A DNA stretch of 64,000 bases from Ferirhizobium litorale (GTDB lineage Bacteria > Pseudomonadota > Alphaproteobacteria > Rhizobiales > Rhizobiaceae): NCBI GenBank assembly GCA_030028905.1, contig JALDYZ010000004.1, forward strand, positions 124,001 to 188,000. The letters run 5' to 3'. The notes under the pieces are model-generated. The model made no database searches. It was not told where the DNA came from and worked only from the letters and a program-made list of their open reading frames with translations. A program made the translations under genes and the position numbers. Of the stretch, positions 27,878-38,667 are shown in pieces. How positions within the stretch are numbered: the stretch's first letter is position 1; every line of letters begins with the position of its first letter.

Positions 27878-29409
27878 ACGGCCTCCTGAATGCCGGCCGC
27901 CGCGCGCACCAGCTTCTCGGCGTCAAGATCGGCGCGCTCGAACTCGGCAACCATGCGCCCCTCGCGCATGACGATCACCCGGTCGGACATTCCCATGATC
28001 TCGGGGATTTCCGACGAGACCATGATGACACTCAGCCCTTGCGCGGCGAGTTCGCTCATGAAGGCATGGACCGCCGCCTTCGAGCCGATATCGATGCCCT
28101 TGGTGGGCTCGTCGAGGATGATGACCTTCGGCTGCGTCGCCAGCCACTTGGCGATCACCACCTTCTGCTGGTTGCCGCCCGAAAGCGTGCCGACATCCTG
28201 GTCGAGCGACGCGGCTCGCAAATCAAGCCTTGAAGTGTATTCGCGCGCCAGCTTGAACTCCTCCGCGAGCCGCAGGAACCCGGAACGGGAGGTGCGCGAC
28301 AGCGACGGTAGGGTGACGTTCTGGAAGATCGGCAGACCGATGATCGCGCCCTGCCGCCCCCGCTCCTCGGGAACGTAGACGATGCCCGCATCGATCGCCT
28401 CGGCGGGCGATCGGATCACCAGAACCCTGTCGTCCAGGCGGATGGCACCGGCGGACGGTCGGGTGACGCCGATCAGGGCCTGCATGAATTCGGAGCGCCC
28501 TGCTCCTACCAGGCCGTAGAAACCCAATATCTCTCCGCGTCGAAGCTGGAAGTTGATGTCCTCGAACTCGGTCGGATGGCGGTAACCGGAGACCGTCAGG
28601 ACCGGTCTCCCGATCTCGACCGGCTGCTTGGGGAAGACCTGCCCGACGTCGCGGCCAACCATCATCCGTACGAGGTCGTCCTGGTTTGTCTCCGCGACCA
28701 TGCCCTCGCCCACCATGCACCCGTCGCGGAAGACGGTGTAGCGATCGGCGATGCGGAAGATCTCATCGAACTTGTGACTGATGAACAGGATGGCCTTGCC
28801 ATCGGCCTTCAGCCGGTCGATGAGCTCGTAGAGTTCGTGGATCTCCTTGTAGGAGAGCGCCGCGGTCGGTTCGTCCATGATGACGACGCGCGCATCGATC
28901 GACAACGCGCGGGCGATGGCAACGAGGTGCTTGTTGGCGATGCCGAGATCGCGCAGCCGGATCGTCGGATCGATATCGGCGCCGACGCGCTGGAGCAGAG
29001 CGCGGGCGTCCGTGTTCAGCTTTGTCCAGTCAATGAGGCCGACGCGGGTACGCGGCGCATGGCCAAGGAAGATGTTCTCGCCGACCGAAAGCTCGTCGAA
29101 AAGCACCGTCTCCTGATGGATAGCGGTTACGCCGGCCCTGGCGGCAGCCGTCGCCGTCGCGAAATGCACCGTTGTGCCATCGACGTTGATCGTGCCCTCG
29201 TCGGGCTGGTAGATGCCGGTCAGGATTTTCACGAGCGTTGACTTGCCCGCCCCGTTTTCGCCGACAAGCGCCGTCACCGAACCGGGATAGAGCGACAGCG
29301 AAACATCGGAAAGCGCCCTTACGCCCGGAAACGACTTGGATATGCCTTCGAGGGCAATTGCGGGTCTGATCCGCGCTGTGGTTCGGTCCTGAAGCAATGC
29401 AGTGCCCAC
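27874..29409 (-). CDS. rhaT: rhamnose ABC transporter ATPase RhaT
   Basis: A 511-residue ATPase with two fused nucleotide-binding domains. Domain 1 has Walker A GENGAGKST near residue 52 and a degenerate signature (LGIANKHLVAIARAL). Domain 2 has a degenerate Walker A (GLVGAGRSE) and a canonical LSGGNQQKV. This complementary arrangement is typical of sugar importers of the RbsA type. It powers RhaPQ at the inner membrane. It lies 126 bp after rhaS, with a strong hairpin in the gap. Confidence 0.92.
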   Translation of the reverse strand: MGTALLQDRTTARIRPAIALEGISKSFPGVRALSDVSLSLYPGSVTALVGENGAGKSTLVKILTGIYQPDEGTINVDGTTVHFATATAAARAGVTAIHQETVLFDELSVGENIFLGHAPRTRVGLIDWTKLNTDARALLQRVGADIDPTIRLRDLGIANKHLVAIARALSIDARVVIMDEPTAALSYKEIHELYELIDRLKADGKAILFISHKFDEIFRIADRYTVFRDGCMVGEGMVAETNQDDLVRMMVGRDVGQVFPKQPVEIGRPVLTVSGYRHPTEFEDINFQLRRGEILGFYGLVGAGRSEFMQALIGVTRPSAGAIRLDDRVLVIRSPAEAIDAGIVYVPEERGRQGAIIGLPIFQNVTLPSLSRTSRSGFLRLAEEFKLAREYTSRLDLRAASLDQDVGTLSGGNQQKVVIAKWLATQPKVIILDEPTKGIDIGSKAAVHAFMSELAAQGLSVIMVSSEIPEIMGMSDRVIVMREGRMVAEFERADLDAEKLVRAAAGIQEAV

Positions 29410-29494
29410 CGGTTATTCTGGATTTCTTTTCTGGCGCCATCTGGGCGCCCAAGCACGTCATCGTACTGCCCCCGCGGGCAGGATGCCGGGAGAA

Positions 29495-29519
29495 GTCCGG
29501 CGCGTCATGCGCGCCGGAC
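29495..29519 (-). other. hairpin between rhaS and rhaT
   Basis: Perfect 10-bp stem (GTCCGGCGCG / CGCGCCGGAC) with a 5-nt loop, 17 nt after the rhaS stop and without a T run. Hairpins in this position commonly protect the binding-protein message and reduce read-through to the ATPase, which would give an excess of RhaS. Confidence 0.6.
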
Positions 29520-29535
29520 CACGGGAGGTGCCGGA

Positions 29536-30525
29536 TCAGAAGATCTTGGCGAATTCCTCGACGTTGCTTGCATCGTAGACGAACGGATCGGCCATGGCGC
29601 CTTCATTGTTGTCGTCGAGCTTGACGGTGCCCATGCGGCCCATCTTCAACTCCGCGCCCGGCTTGGCTTCCGCGCCACCGATCAGATCGTTGGCGATCAT
29701 CGTTGCCGAGTAGCCGAGGTCGATCGGGTTCCAGATCGCGAATGACTTGGACGCACCCGACTTCACATGGCCAGCCATTTCGGATGGCAGGCCGAGGCCG
29801 GTGACATTGATCTGGCCGACCTTGCCCGCGTCGGTCACGGCCTGGGCGGCAGCGACGATGCCCACGGAGGTCGGCGCGATGATCGCCTTCAGGTTCGGAT
29901 AGGACTGGATGAGACCTTGGGTCTCGCGATAGGACTTGTCGGCGAGATCGTCGCCATAGACCGTCGCTACGACATTGATGCCCTTGTAGTTCGGCAGCAC
30001 CTTGTTCATCTCGGCGATCCAGGTGTTCTGGTTGGTCGCCGTCGCCGAAGCCGAAAGCACCGCCACGTCACCGCCATCCGGCAGGTTGTCAGCGGCAAGC
30101 TTGATGATCATGTTGCCGATCAGCGGGTTGGAGGACGGATTGAGATGCATCATCCGCCCCTCTGGCGCGACACCCGAATCCCACGAGATCACCTTGATTC
30201 CGCGGTCCATGGCCTTCTTGAGCGCCGGAACGACGGCATCCTTGTCGTTGGCCGAGATGGCGATCGCATCGACCTTCTGCGCGATCAGCGAGTTGATGAC
30301 CTCGATCTGGCCCTCGGCGGTGGTGGTCGTCGGACCGGTATAGATGATCTCGACATCGCCCAGTTCCTTGGCCGCTTCCTGGGCGCCCTTGTTGGCCGCC
30401 TCGAAGAAGCCGATGCCGAGCGCCTTGACGACGATGGCGATCTTCTTGTCGGCCGCATTCGCAACACCCGCCATCAGCGCCGATGTGATGGCGACGGTGG
30501 CGAGCAAAGTCTTCAGAATCTTCAT
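29536..30525 (-). CDS. rhaS: rhamnose-binding periplasmic protein RhaS
   Basis: A 329-residue periplasmic sugar-binding protein (Peripla_BP_4 type). The signal peptide is clear (MKILKTLLATVAITSALMAG, cleavage after ANA). The GGGAGGAG ribosome site is better spaced for the ATG at 30525 than for the one at 30531. It delivers rhamnose to RhaTPQ. It is 44 nt downstream of rhaR on the same strand. Confidence 0.92.
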   Translation of the reverse strand: MKILKTLLATVAITSALMAGVANAADKKIAIVVKALGIGFFEAANKGAQEAAKELGDVEIIYTGPTTTTAEGQIEVINSLIAQKVDAIAISANDKDAVVPALKKAMDRGIKVISWDSGVAPEGRMMHLNPSSNPLIGNMIIKLAADNLPDGGDVAVLSASATATNQNTWIAEMNKVLPNYKGINVVATVYGDDLADKSYRETQGLIQSYPNLKAIIAPTSVGIVAAAQAVTDAGKVGQINVTGLGLPSEMAGHVKSGASKSFAIWNPIDLGYSATMIANDLIGGAEAKPGAELKMGRMGTVKLDDNNEGAMADPFVYDASNVEEFAKIF

Positions 30526-30569
30526 TGTCATTCTCCTCCCAATTGAAATCCGACCTCCGCCGGCTTGCC

Positions 30570-31376
30570 TCAAGCCAAGGACGGTCGCTCCTCCCTGAAG
30601 CCGCGCGTGTTCGCCACGATAAGCTGTACGCCGGCACCTTCCAGCATCGAGGCATGCCTGTCCTCGATATCCGAATCCGTAATGACCGCTGCTATGCGCT
30701 TCAGGCCGCAGAGAATGAGGCTCGAGCGCTGCCTGAACTTCGATGAATCGACCAGCACCACCAACTCGTCAGCCTGGTCGATCAGCTTCTGCTCGGCCTG
30801 GATCAGCAACGGATCCGCCTCCATCAGGCCGAGCGGCCCCAATCCCTGGGCGCCCATGAACATGCGCCGCGCATAGAAGTTGCGCGTCACGTCGTTCTCG
30901 AAGGGGCTCAGGATGATGTTCTGCTCCCGGTAGATCACCCCGCCAGACAGCATCACCGTATTCTTGGAATGCTTGAGGAGATGCTCGGCGATCGGGAACG
31001 AATTGGTGAACACCTGCAGGCGGCGGTTTGCCAGGAAATGCACCATCTGGAAGGTCGTCGTACCGCCGTTGACGATGATGGCATCGCCATCCTCGCACAG
31101 GGCCACGGCTTCCTTGGCAATCGCCTGCTTCTGCCGCGCATTGATCGACTCGTTGACGCTGAACGGACGCCCGGCAAGGCCAACAAATTGCGGCGGATGC
31201 AACGCCTCGGCGCCGCCGCGGACACGACGCAGCTTCTTCTGCACGTGAAGCGCGGCGATATCCCTGCGGATCGTCGCTTCCGAGCTCTCGGTCAGGTCCA
31301 CGAGCTCGGAGACGGTGACAACCGGCTTCTCCTGAACAGCGGACAAGATGATCCGATGGCGTTCTTTCTCGTGCAT
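30570..31376 (-). CDS. rhaR: DeoR-family rhamnose regulator RhaR
   Basis: A 268-residue DeoR-type repressor. The N-terminal helix-turn-helix is at about residues 5-55 (RHRIILSAVQEKPVVTVSEL ... SEATIRRDIAAL), and the C-terminal sugar-phosphate sensing domain has VNGGTTTFQMVHFL and VMLSGGVIYREQN. The ATG at 31376 has GGAGGAG directly upstream; earlier in-frame ATG codons at 31397 and 31424 would run into the operator region. It probably represses both rhaRSTPQK and rhaDI through the long inverted repeat upstream. Confidence 0.88.
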   Translation of the reverse strand: MHEKERHRIILSAVQEKPVVTVSELVDLTESSEATIRRDIAALHVQKKLRRVRGGAEALHPPQFVGLAGRPFSVNESINARQKQAIAKEAVALCEDGDAIIVNGGTTTFQMVHFLANRRLQVFTNSFPIAEHLLKHSKNTVMLSGGVIYREQNIILSPFENDVTRNFYARRMFMGAQGLGPLGLMEADPLLIQAEQKLIDQADELVVLVDSSKFRQRSSLILCGLKRIAAVITDSDIEDRHASMLEGAGVQLIVANTRGFREERPSLA

Positions 31377-31415
31377 GGCTCCTCCAATGACGTTCATGCT
31401 TCCATCATCTTCGCG

Positions 31416-31494
31416 CATTGTCAATCACAAATGATCATCAATATTCGTTATGCGGCGCAATATGATTGTTTTTGATCGTTTGTGATTGACAATG
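31416..31494. promoter_or_regulatory. divergent rha promoter region with long inverted repeat
   Basis: Two 22-bp arms (31416-31437 and 31473-31494) are inverted repeats with a single mismatch, separated by 35 bp. The plus-strand arm contains TTGACA (31486-31491), a likely -35 box for rhaDI with a possible -10 GATTTT at 31509-31514. The mirror TTGACA on the minus strand (31419-31424) is placed to serve rhaR. A repressor bound to the arms would therefore cover both -35 boxes. RhaR is the obvious candidate; binding is inference. Confidence 0.72.
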
Positions 31495-31571
31495 TCGTCG
31501 CTTCGGTGGATTTTGGCCGTACCGGGTATGGCAAGCGAATCCATACCCCATTGCCGTGGGAGGACATACCG

Positions 31572-33671
<2,100 letters not shown>

Positions 33672-33681
33672 GGAGGTCGCC

Positions 33682-34974
33682 ATGACGAAGATGATCGCGG
33701 ACAGCACGATCGAACAGCACAATGGCGAGCGACTCGACACACTCAGGGCCGACTACACCCGGCTCGGCGAACAGCTCGCGCGGCGCGGCATCGACATCGA
33801 GACGGTGAAGGACAGGGTCGCCGGCTATGGTGTCGCTGTGCCCTCCTGGGGGGTCGGCACAGGCGGCACGCGTTTCGCCCGCTTCCCGGGCCAGGGCGAG
33901 CCGCGCCATATCTTCGACAAGCTCGAGGATTGCTCGGTTATCCAGCAATTGACGCGCGCCACGCCCACGGTCTCACTCCATATTCCGTGGGACAAGGTGA
34001 GCGATGTGGCCGAACTCAGGGAACGCGGCAACGCACTGGGGCTCGGTTTCGACGCGATGAATTCGAACACCTTCCAGGACCAGCCGGGCCAGCCGCTATC
34101 CTACAAGTACGGATCGCTTTCGCACAGCGATGCGGCGACCCGCAGCCAGGCAGTCGAGCACAACATCGAATGCATCGAAATAGGCAAGCAGCTCGGCTCA
34201 AGGGCCCTGACGGTCTGGATCGGCGACGGTTCGAACTTTCCCGGCCAGAGCAATTTTACCAGAAGCTTCGAACGCTATCTGGAAGCGATGAAGCAGGTTT
34301 ACGCCGCGCTGCCAGACGACTGGAGGGTCTTTACCGAGCACAAAATGTTCGAGCCGGCCTTCTACTCCACCGTCGTGCAGGACTGGGGCAGCAACTATCT
34401 GATCGCCAAGGAACTCGGCCCGAAAGCCTTCTGCCTCGTCGATCTCGGCCACCATGCGCCGAACACCAATATCGAGATGATCGTGGCGCGGCTGATCCAG
34501 TTCGGCAAGCTCGGCGGCTTCCACTTCAACGACTCGAAATATGGCGACGACGATCTCGATACCGGCTCGATCGACCCGTACCGCCTGTTCCTTGTGTTCA
34601 ACGAGCTGGTCGACGCCGAGGTGCGCAACGCGCCCGGTTTCGAACCGGCGCATATGCTCGACCAGAGCCACAACGTCACCGATCCGATCGAGAGCCTGAT
34701 GGTCAGCGCCATGGAGGTGGCCCGCGCCTATGCGCAGGCGCTGCTGGTAGACCGCAAGGCGCTCGCCGGATATCAGGAGGCGAATGACGCCCTGATGGGT
34801 TCGGAGACACTGAAGGTGGCATTCCGCACCGACGTGGAGCCGATTCTCGCCATGGCGCGCGTCGAAAGCGGCGGCGCGATTGCACCGGTTGACTGCTACC
34901 GCACGGCCGGATACCGCACGCGAGTGGCCTCCGAACGGCCGGCCGCAACGGCCGGCGGCGGCGGCATCGTCTGA
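33682..34974 (+). CDS. rhaI: L-rhamnose isomerase RhaI
   Basis: A 430-residue TIM-barrel isomerase of the rhizobial type, converting L-rhamnose to L-rhamnulose. Metal- and substrate-site segments are visible: EHKMFEPAFYSTVV, LVDLGHHAPNTNIE and FHFNDSKYGDDDLD. It starts 10 nt after rhaD with GAGGAGG overlapping the rhaD end, so the two are co-expressed. It supplies the substrate of RhaK and, after phosphorylation, of RhaD. Confidence 0.92.
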   Translation: MTKMIADSTIEQHNGERLDTLRADYTRLGEQLARRGIDIETVKDRVAGYGVAVPSWGVGTGGTRFARFPGQGEPRHIFDKLEDCSVIQQLTRATPTVSLHIPWDKVSDVAELRERGNALGLGFDAMNSNTFQDQPGQPLSYKYGSLSHSDAATRSQAVEHNIECIEIGKQLGSRALTVWIGDGSNFPGQSNFTRSFERYLEAMKQVYAALPDDWRVFTEHKMFEPAFYSTVVQDWGSNYLIAKELGPKAFCLVDLGHHAPNTNIEMIVARLIQFGKLGGFHFNDSKYGDDDLDTGSIDPYRLFLVFNELVDAEVRNAPGFEPAHMLDQSHNVTDPIESLMVSAMEVARAYAQALLVDRKALAGYQEANDALMGSETLKVAFRTDVEPILAMARVESGGAIAPVDCYRTAGYRTRVASERPAATAGGGGIV

Positions 34975-35009
34975 ACTGGCCCACCCGCACCACCTGTGTT
35001 TGGCAGTAT

Positions 35010-35040
35010 GCAGGCGCCGCGAGGCGCCTGCCTTGCTTTT
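35010..35040 (+). terminator. intrinsic terminator of rhaDI
   Basis: Perfect 9-bp stem (GCAGGCGCC / GGCGCCTGC) with a GCGA loop, followed by CTTGCTTTT, 36 nt after the rhaI stop. Confidence 0.75.
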
Positions 35041-35179
35041 CGGGAATGGCTGTCGTGCTTCCTAGGTCGACAAAAGACCGCGCCGTTTGCGTTTGGCTGC
35101 TCTATATGATGTTTGCGGAAGGCACATCACGGTTTACCCTTGAACGAAAACTAGGTCGGTTGAGGATCGGAGCAGCAGA

Positions 35180-35947
35180 ATGGAACAGTCGACTCCCAGC
35201 TTGGTCGCCAAGAAAGCCCCGGCAGCAGAGCAAATGCCGCCACAGATCGCACTGACGCGCGGGCACGCGCAAGCGGCTATTGTCGCCGCGGCCCTGTGGG
35301 CCCTACCTAATTTGCCGGCTGCCGCAGCCGATTGTTCCAGCCCGCCGGGCCCCGGCGTCAACTGGGAGGAATGCACCAAGAAACACCTCATGCTGCCGGG
35401 CAGCAACTTCGAGCGTGCAAACCTCGCCGGTGCCGATCTTTCCGTGACCGATCTCGGCAAAACCAACATGACATCTGCAAACCTGGAGAAAGCGGCCTTG
35501 CAGCGCGCGTGGTTTACCGGCGCCAAGCTGGACAACGCGAATTTTTCCAGGGTAGAGGCCTACAGGACCGGCTTCGTGAGGGTCGCGGCCGCTGGCGCAA
35601 ACTTCTCGAACGCCGAGTTGCAGCGTGCCGACTTCAGGGAAGCATATCTCAAGGGCGCCAATTTCTCCAAGGCCGAGCTCGGGCGCGCCAATTTCCAAGG
35701 GGCGACACTGACGAACACGCGTTTTTCCTATGCCAACCTGTCGCGGGCCGATTTCACCACGTCGATCTTCGAAGGCCCACTGCAACTCGACCATGCCTTC
35801 CTCTTCCTGACACGCATCGAGGGCCTGGACCTGTCGACCTCGCTCGGGCTGGAACAGGATCAGATCAATCTTGCTTGCGGCGATGCCAAGACGAAACTGC
35901 CGGACGGCCTCGTCGCGCCGCGCACCTGGCCCTGTCCCTTCGACTGA
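35180..35947 (+). CDS. exported pentapeptide-repeat protein
   Basis: A 255-residue protein with a signal-type hydrophobic stretch at about residues 32-50 (AAIVAAALWALPNLPAAAAD) and then roughly 25 tandem pentapeptide repeats of A(N/D)(L/F)xx form between about residues 72 and 195, predicting a right-handed quadrilateral beta-helix. Cysteines near 52, 65, 230 and 249 could form periplasmic disulfides. The N-terminal region before the hydrophobic stretch is long for a signal peptide. Function is unknown. It follows the rhaDI terminator and has its own GGAG ribosome site, so it is probably independent of rhamnose metabolism. Confidence 0.8.
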   Translation: MEQSTPSLVAKKAPAAEQMPPQIALTRGHAQAAIVAAALWALPNLPAAAADCSSPPGPGVNWEECTKKHLMLPGSNFERANLAGADLSVTDLGKTNMTSANLEKAALQRAWFTGAKLDNANFSRVEAYRTGFVRVAAAGANFSNAELQRADFREAYLKGANFSKAELGRANFQGATLTNTRFSYANLSRADFTTSIFEGPLQLDHAFLFLTRIEGLDLSTSLGLEQDQINLACGDAKTKLPDGLVAPRTWPCPFD

Positions 35948-35993
35948 GGCGGGAACAGCCACGTCAACGAGGGCGCGCATGCTACGGCTCGCC

Positions 35994-36488
35994 CTATTTG
36001 TCCTTGATGCCGGCCGCCACTTCAACCTTGCGCAGCACCCACAGAACGACAATCCCGATTATCGTCGCCAGCAGCGCAAGCGGCCATATGCCCAACCCCG
36101 CCGCGAGACCGATGGCGCCGGACAGCCACATGCTGGCACCGGTGGTCAACCCCCTGACATCGCCCTTGGTATAGACAACGACTCCTGCCGCGAGAAAGGC
36201 GATACCTGCCGTCACCGCCTCGACGAGCCGGATCGGATCAAGCCGAGCTGCCTCGCTCGTGTCGGCCAACGTTTCCATCATTTCCAGGGTGATGATGGAG
36301 AATGTGGCGGCCGCAAGCCCGATCAGCATGTTGGTGCGCAGACCGGCCGTATTCTTCTGGTACTCGCGCTCCATGCCGATGAGGCCGCAAAGCAGCGCCG
36401 CGCCGAACGCCCTCACCAACAGGATCTCGAGCGGCAGTGCCAGGTTCAAGGAAAATTCGTCGGATAGCGTTTGCATCATGGCGAGCAT
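35994..36488 (-). CDS. MgtC/SapB family membrane protein
   Basis: A 164-residue inner-membrane protein with about four to five hydrophobic segments and the family motif RAFGAALLCGLIGMEREYQ near the N-terminus, followed by GLRTNMLIGLAAA. MgtC proteins influence magnesium or phosphate homeostasis and intracellular survival in other bacteria; the role here is not known. The ATG at 36488 has GGGAGG very close; a Met three codons later is an alternative start. It is convergent with the pentapeptide-repeat gene. Confidence 0.83.
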   Translation of the reverse strand: MLAMMQTLSDEFSLNLALPLEILLVRAFGAALLCGLIGMEREYQKNTAGLRTNMLIGLAAATFSIITLEMMETLADTSEAARLDPIRLVEAVTAGIAFLAAGVVVYTKGDVRGLTTGASMWLSGAIGLAAGLGIWPLALLATIIGIVVLWVLRKVEVAAGIKDK

Positions 36489-36633
36489 GGCCTCCCGGGA
36501 ACACGGACTGCCTTGCAAACGCCACTTGGGCCAATTCGTTCCGCCTAGGCGTCCGAACCAGCACGGCGACGGCGAAAATGCGCAAAACCGGTGCAGATCG
36601 ACCTTAACCGCGAGGAGGAAACTTGAGTAAAAA

Positions 36634-36709
36634 TGGTGCCCGGAGGCGGATTTGAACCACCGACACGCGGATTTTCAATCCGCTGCTCTACCAACTGAGC
36701 TATCCGGGC
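36634..36709 (-). tRNA. tRNA-Phe (GAA)
   Basis: A 76-nt cloverleaf read on the minus strand. Acceptor stem GCCCGGA / TCCGGGC, discriminator A and an encoded CCA. The anticodon stem is GCGGA / TCCGC with loop TTGAAAA, giving anticodon GAA. Confidence 0.97.
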
Positions 36710-36780
36710 ATCGCGGCCTCGAGCCGCCCGGTACCGTTTCCGGAACCGCGGGGGCTTGGTTTCCCCCGGAAGCGAGCGGG

Positions 36781-36808
36781 GTTATAACATCTTGTTCGGC
36801 CATGTCCA
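36781..36808 (-). promoter_or_regulatory. candidate promoter of tRNA-Phe
   Basis: On the minus strand, -35 TGGACA (36808-36803), 16-bp spacer, -10 TATAAC (36786-36781). It lies about 70 bp upstream of the tRNA and just downstream of the terminator ending the yacG transcript. Confidence 0.55.
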
Positions 36809-36833
36809 GCACCAAATGACTCTTTTTTGAAGG

Positions 36834-36857
36834 GAAAAGAGGATTTGGCAAATCCTC
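36834..36857 (-). terminator. intrinsic terminator of the infA-maf-yacG transcript
   Basis: On the minus strand, the near-perfect hairpin GAGGATTTG / CAAATCCTC is followed by TTTTCCCTT. It lies about 110 nt after the yacG stop and insulates the tRNA-Phe promoter. Confidence 0.65.
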
Positions 36858-36964
36858 AAGAAACATAAGGACTTCGCATAAAGAGGCATGCCCGCGCGAT
36901 CGTCATCGCAGAGCCGGTGGCGTGGAAAACGTTCGAGAAGCGAAGGGCTCGCCCGCGGCCGAAC

Positions 36965-37177
36965 CTATTCGTCGTCCTGTACCCCAGGCTTCGATTCATC
37001 ATCGGAGACGGGGATGGCATAGGAACCCTTCAGCCAGCGCGACAGGTCGACATTGCGGCAGCGATCCGAGCAGAAGGGATAGTGCTCGCGTGCCGATGGC
37101 CTCGCGCATTCGGGGCAGGGCCGCGTCTTGCGCAACGGTTCAACCTTGGCGCCGACCTTGATCGGTTCGTCGGTCAT
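36965..37177 (-). CDS. yacG: zinc-binding DNA gyrase inhibitor YacG
   Basis: A 70-residue protein with the four-cysteine zinc site C-P-E-C ... C-S-D-R-C (CPEC at residues 21-24 and CSDRC at 36-40), followed by RNVDLSRWLKGSYAIP, the YacG signature. YacG inhibits gyrase in E. coli. The open frame extends upstream through the maf end, but the ATG at 37177 gives the family length; it begins 5 nt after maf. It is last in the block infA-maf-yacG. Confidence 0.9.
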   Translation of the reverse strand: MTDEPIKVGAKVEPLRKTRPCPECARPSAREHYPFCSDRCRNVDLSRWLKGSYAIPVSDDESKPGVQDDE

Positions 37178-37182
37178 GGCGT

Positions 37183-37803
37183 CTATCCTTCTACCCAGCG
37201 CCCCTGGATGTCGAACCCCTCGCCCTGCAGCAACAGCACCGTTTCGTAAAGCGGCAGGCCGACGACATTGGTGTAGGAGCCCACCAGCTTCTGCACGAAG
37301 GCACCGGCAATGCCCTGGATGCCATAGGCGCCCGCCTTGCCGCGCCACTGTCCGGATCCGAGATAGCTTTCGATATCAAATCCGGAGAGGCGCTTGAAGC
37401 GAACCTTGGTCTCGACGATTTTCTGGCGGACCTTGCGGTCCGGCGTCACCAGGCATACCCCGGTGTAGACCCAGTGGCTGCGCCCTGACAACAGGTGCAG
37501 CGCGGAAGAGGCCTCCTCGACATATTCGGCCTTCGGCAGGATGCGCCGCCCGACGGCAACCACCGTATCGGCGGCAAGCACATAGCTGTCCTGCCAGGCA
37601 GGTTCGCCGCGGACAGCCGCGACGGCCGCCTCCGCCTTTTCCGCCGACAAGCGGCGGGCGAGCGAACGCGGATGCTCCGCCTTCTTCGGCGCTTCATCGA
37701 GATCCATGGGCATCAGTCGCGCGGGCTCGATCCCGACCTGATTGAGCAGGTCAAGTCGGCGCGGCGAACCGGAGGCCAGTATCAGCTTCTGTTTCAGCGA
37801 CAT
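37183..37803 (-). CDS. maf: Maf-family nucleoside triphosphate pyrophosphatase
   Basis: A 206-residue Maf protein that hydrolyses non-canonical nucleoside triphosphates. The N-terminal signature is [14 protein letters not shown], with [16 protein letters not shown] near 79 and the later [16 protein letters not shown]. The ribosome site GAGGAT precedes the ATG. The order infA-maf-yacG is typical of rhizobia. Confidence 0.93.
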   Translation of the reverse strand: MSLKQKLILASGSPRRLDLLNQVGIEPARLMPMDLDEAPKKAEHPRSLARRLSAEKAEAAVAAVRGEPAWQDSYVLAADTVVAVGRRILPKAEYVEEASSALHLLSGRSHWVYTGVCLVTPDRKVRQKIVETKVRFKRLSGFDIESYLGSGQWRGKAGAYGIQGIAGAFVQKLVGSYTNVVGLPLYETVLLLQGEGFDIQGRWVEG

Positions 37804-37849
37804 AGATCCTCGAAATGACCGGCAATGGCTGGTCGGCAGTTCAATCCGT

Positions 37850-38068
37850 TCACTTGAAGCGGTAGGTGATGCGGCCCTTGGTCAGGTCGTAAGGTGTCAT
37901 TTCCACCAGCACCTTGTCGCCTGCGAGAACGCGGATGCGGTTCTTGCGCATCCGGCCGGCGGTGTGGGCGATGATCTCATGCTCGTTTTCCAGCTTCACG
38001 CGGAAGGTCGCGTTCGGCAGAAGTTCGGTGACGACACCAGGAAATTCGAGGACTTCTTCTTTAGGCAT
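37850..38068 (-). CDS. infA: translation initiation factor IF-1
   Basis: A 72-residue S1-like OB-fold protein that binds the 30S A site. The sequence is classical ([48 protein letters not shown]). Confidence 0.97.
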   Translation of the reverse strand: MPKEEVLEFPGVVTELLPNATFRVKLENEHEIIAHTAGRMRKNRIRVLAGDKVLVEMTPYDLTKGRITYRFK

Positions 38069-38177
38069 CTAGGTTTTTTCTTCCTGTCGGTTAAGGCCGG
38101 ATGGGTGAGGGTCCGGATTTTTGGGCGGAAACTACACAATCAACGCGGATTTGTGAACCTTGTTGAACGGGGCTTTA

Positions 38178-38663
38178 TCAAATAGTTTCCGATTGGGACA
38201 TGGGGGGGCCGCTTTTCTTCGCGAGCCGCTCTGCGATCAGCCGGCTTAGCTGATTGCGAACGTCGCGATAGGCGTCGAGGATCTGGTCACGCGTGCCGGT
38301 GGCGACGGTAGGATCGAGCGTCGGCCAATAGGCCACCTCGATCGCCATGGAACGGGTCAGCTCCAGCGCGGCATGGTGGGCTTCCGGCGACAGGGTGATG
38401 ATGATGTCGAAATAGTCGTCCTCGAGCTCGTCCAGCGTCTGCGGCTGCCTTTTTCCCAGCGACAGGCCGATTTCGTCGAGCACCACGTCGACGAAGGGGT
38501 CGCGCTCCCCCATCCTCACTCCTGCCGAGGCGATGTAGGTCTCCGGCATCAAACTGCGGGCCAACACCTCGGCCATCGGTGAACGGATGGAGTTCATGCC
38601 GCACATGAAGAGGATGGCGCCCGGTTTCCTTTCCACTTGGTCCCTGGCCATCTCGGGTTCCAT
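38178..38663 (-). CDS. low-molecular-weight phosphotyrosine phosphatase-like protein
   Basis: About 161 residues with a P-loop-like segment at the N-terminus (ILFMCGMNSIRSPMAEVLA) matching the C-x5-R-S loop of LMW phosphatases and ArsC-type arsenate reductases: catalytic Cys, then R and S seven residues on. The C-terminal catalytic Asp is likely in YWPTLDPTV. Whether the substrate is phosphotyrosine or arsenate is not decided by the sequence. An in-frame GTG at 38675 is an alternative start. It follows the UPF0262 gene with a small overlap or gap depending on the start. Confidence 0.83.
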   Translation of the reverse strand: MEPEMARDQVERKPGAILFMCGMNSIRSPMAEVLARSLMPETYIASAGVRMGERDPFVDVVLDEIGLSLGKRQPQTLDELEDDYFDIIITLSPEAHHAALELTRSMAIEVAYWPTLDPTVATGTRDQILDAYRDVRNQLSRLIAERLAKKSGPPMSQSETI

Positions 38664-38667
38664 GGCG

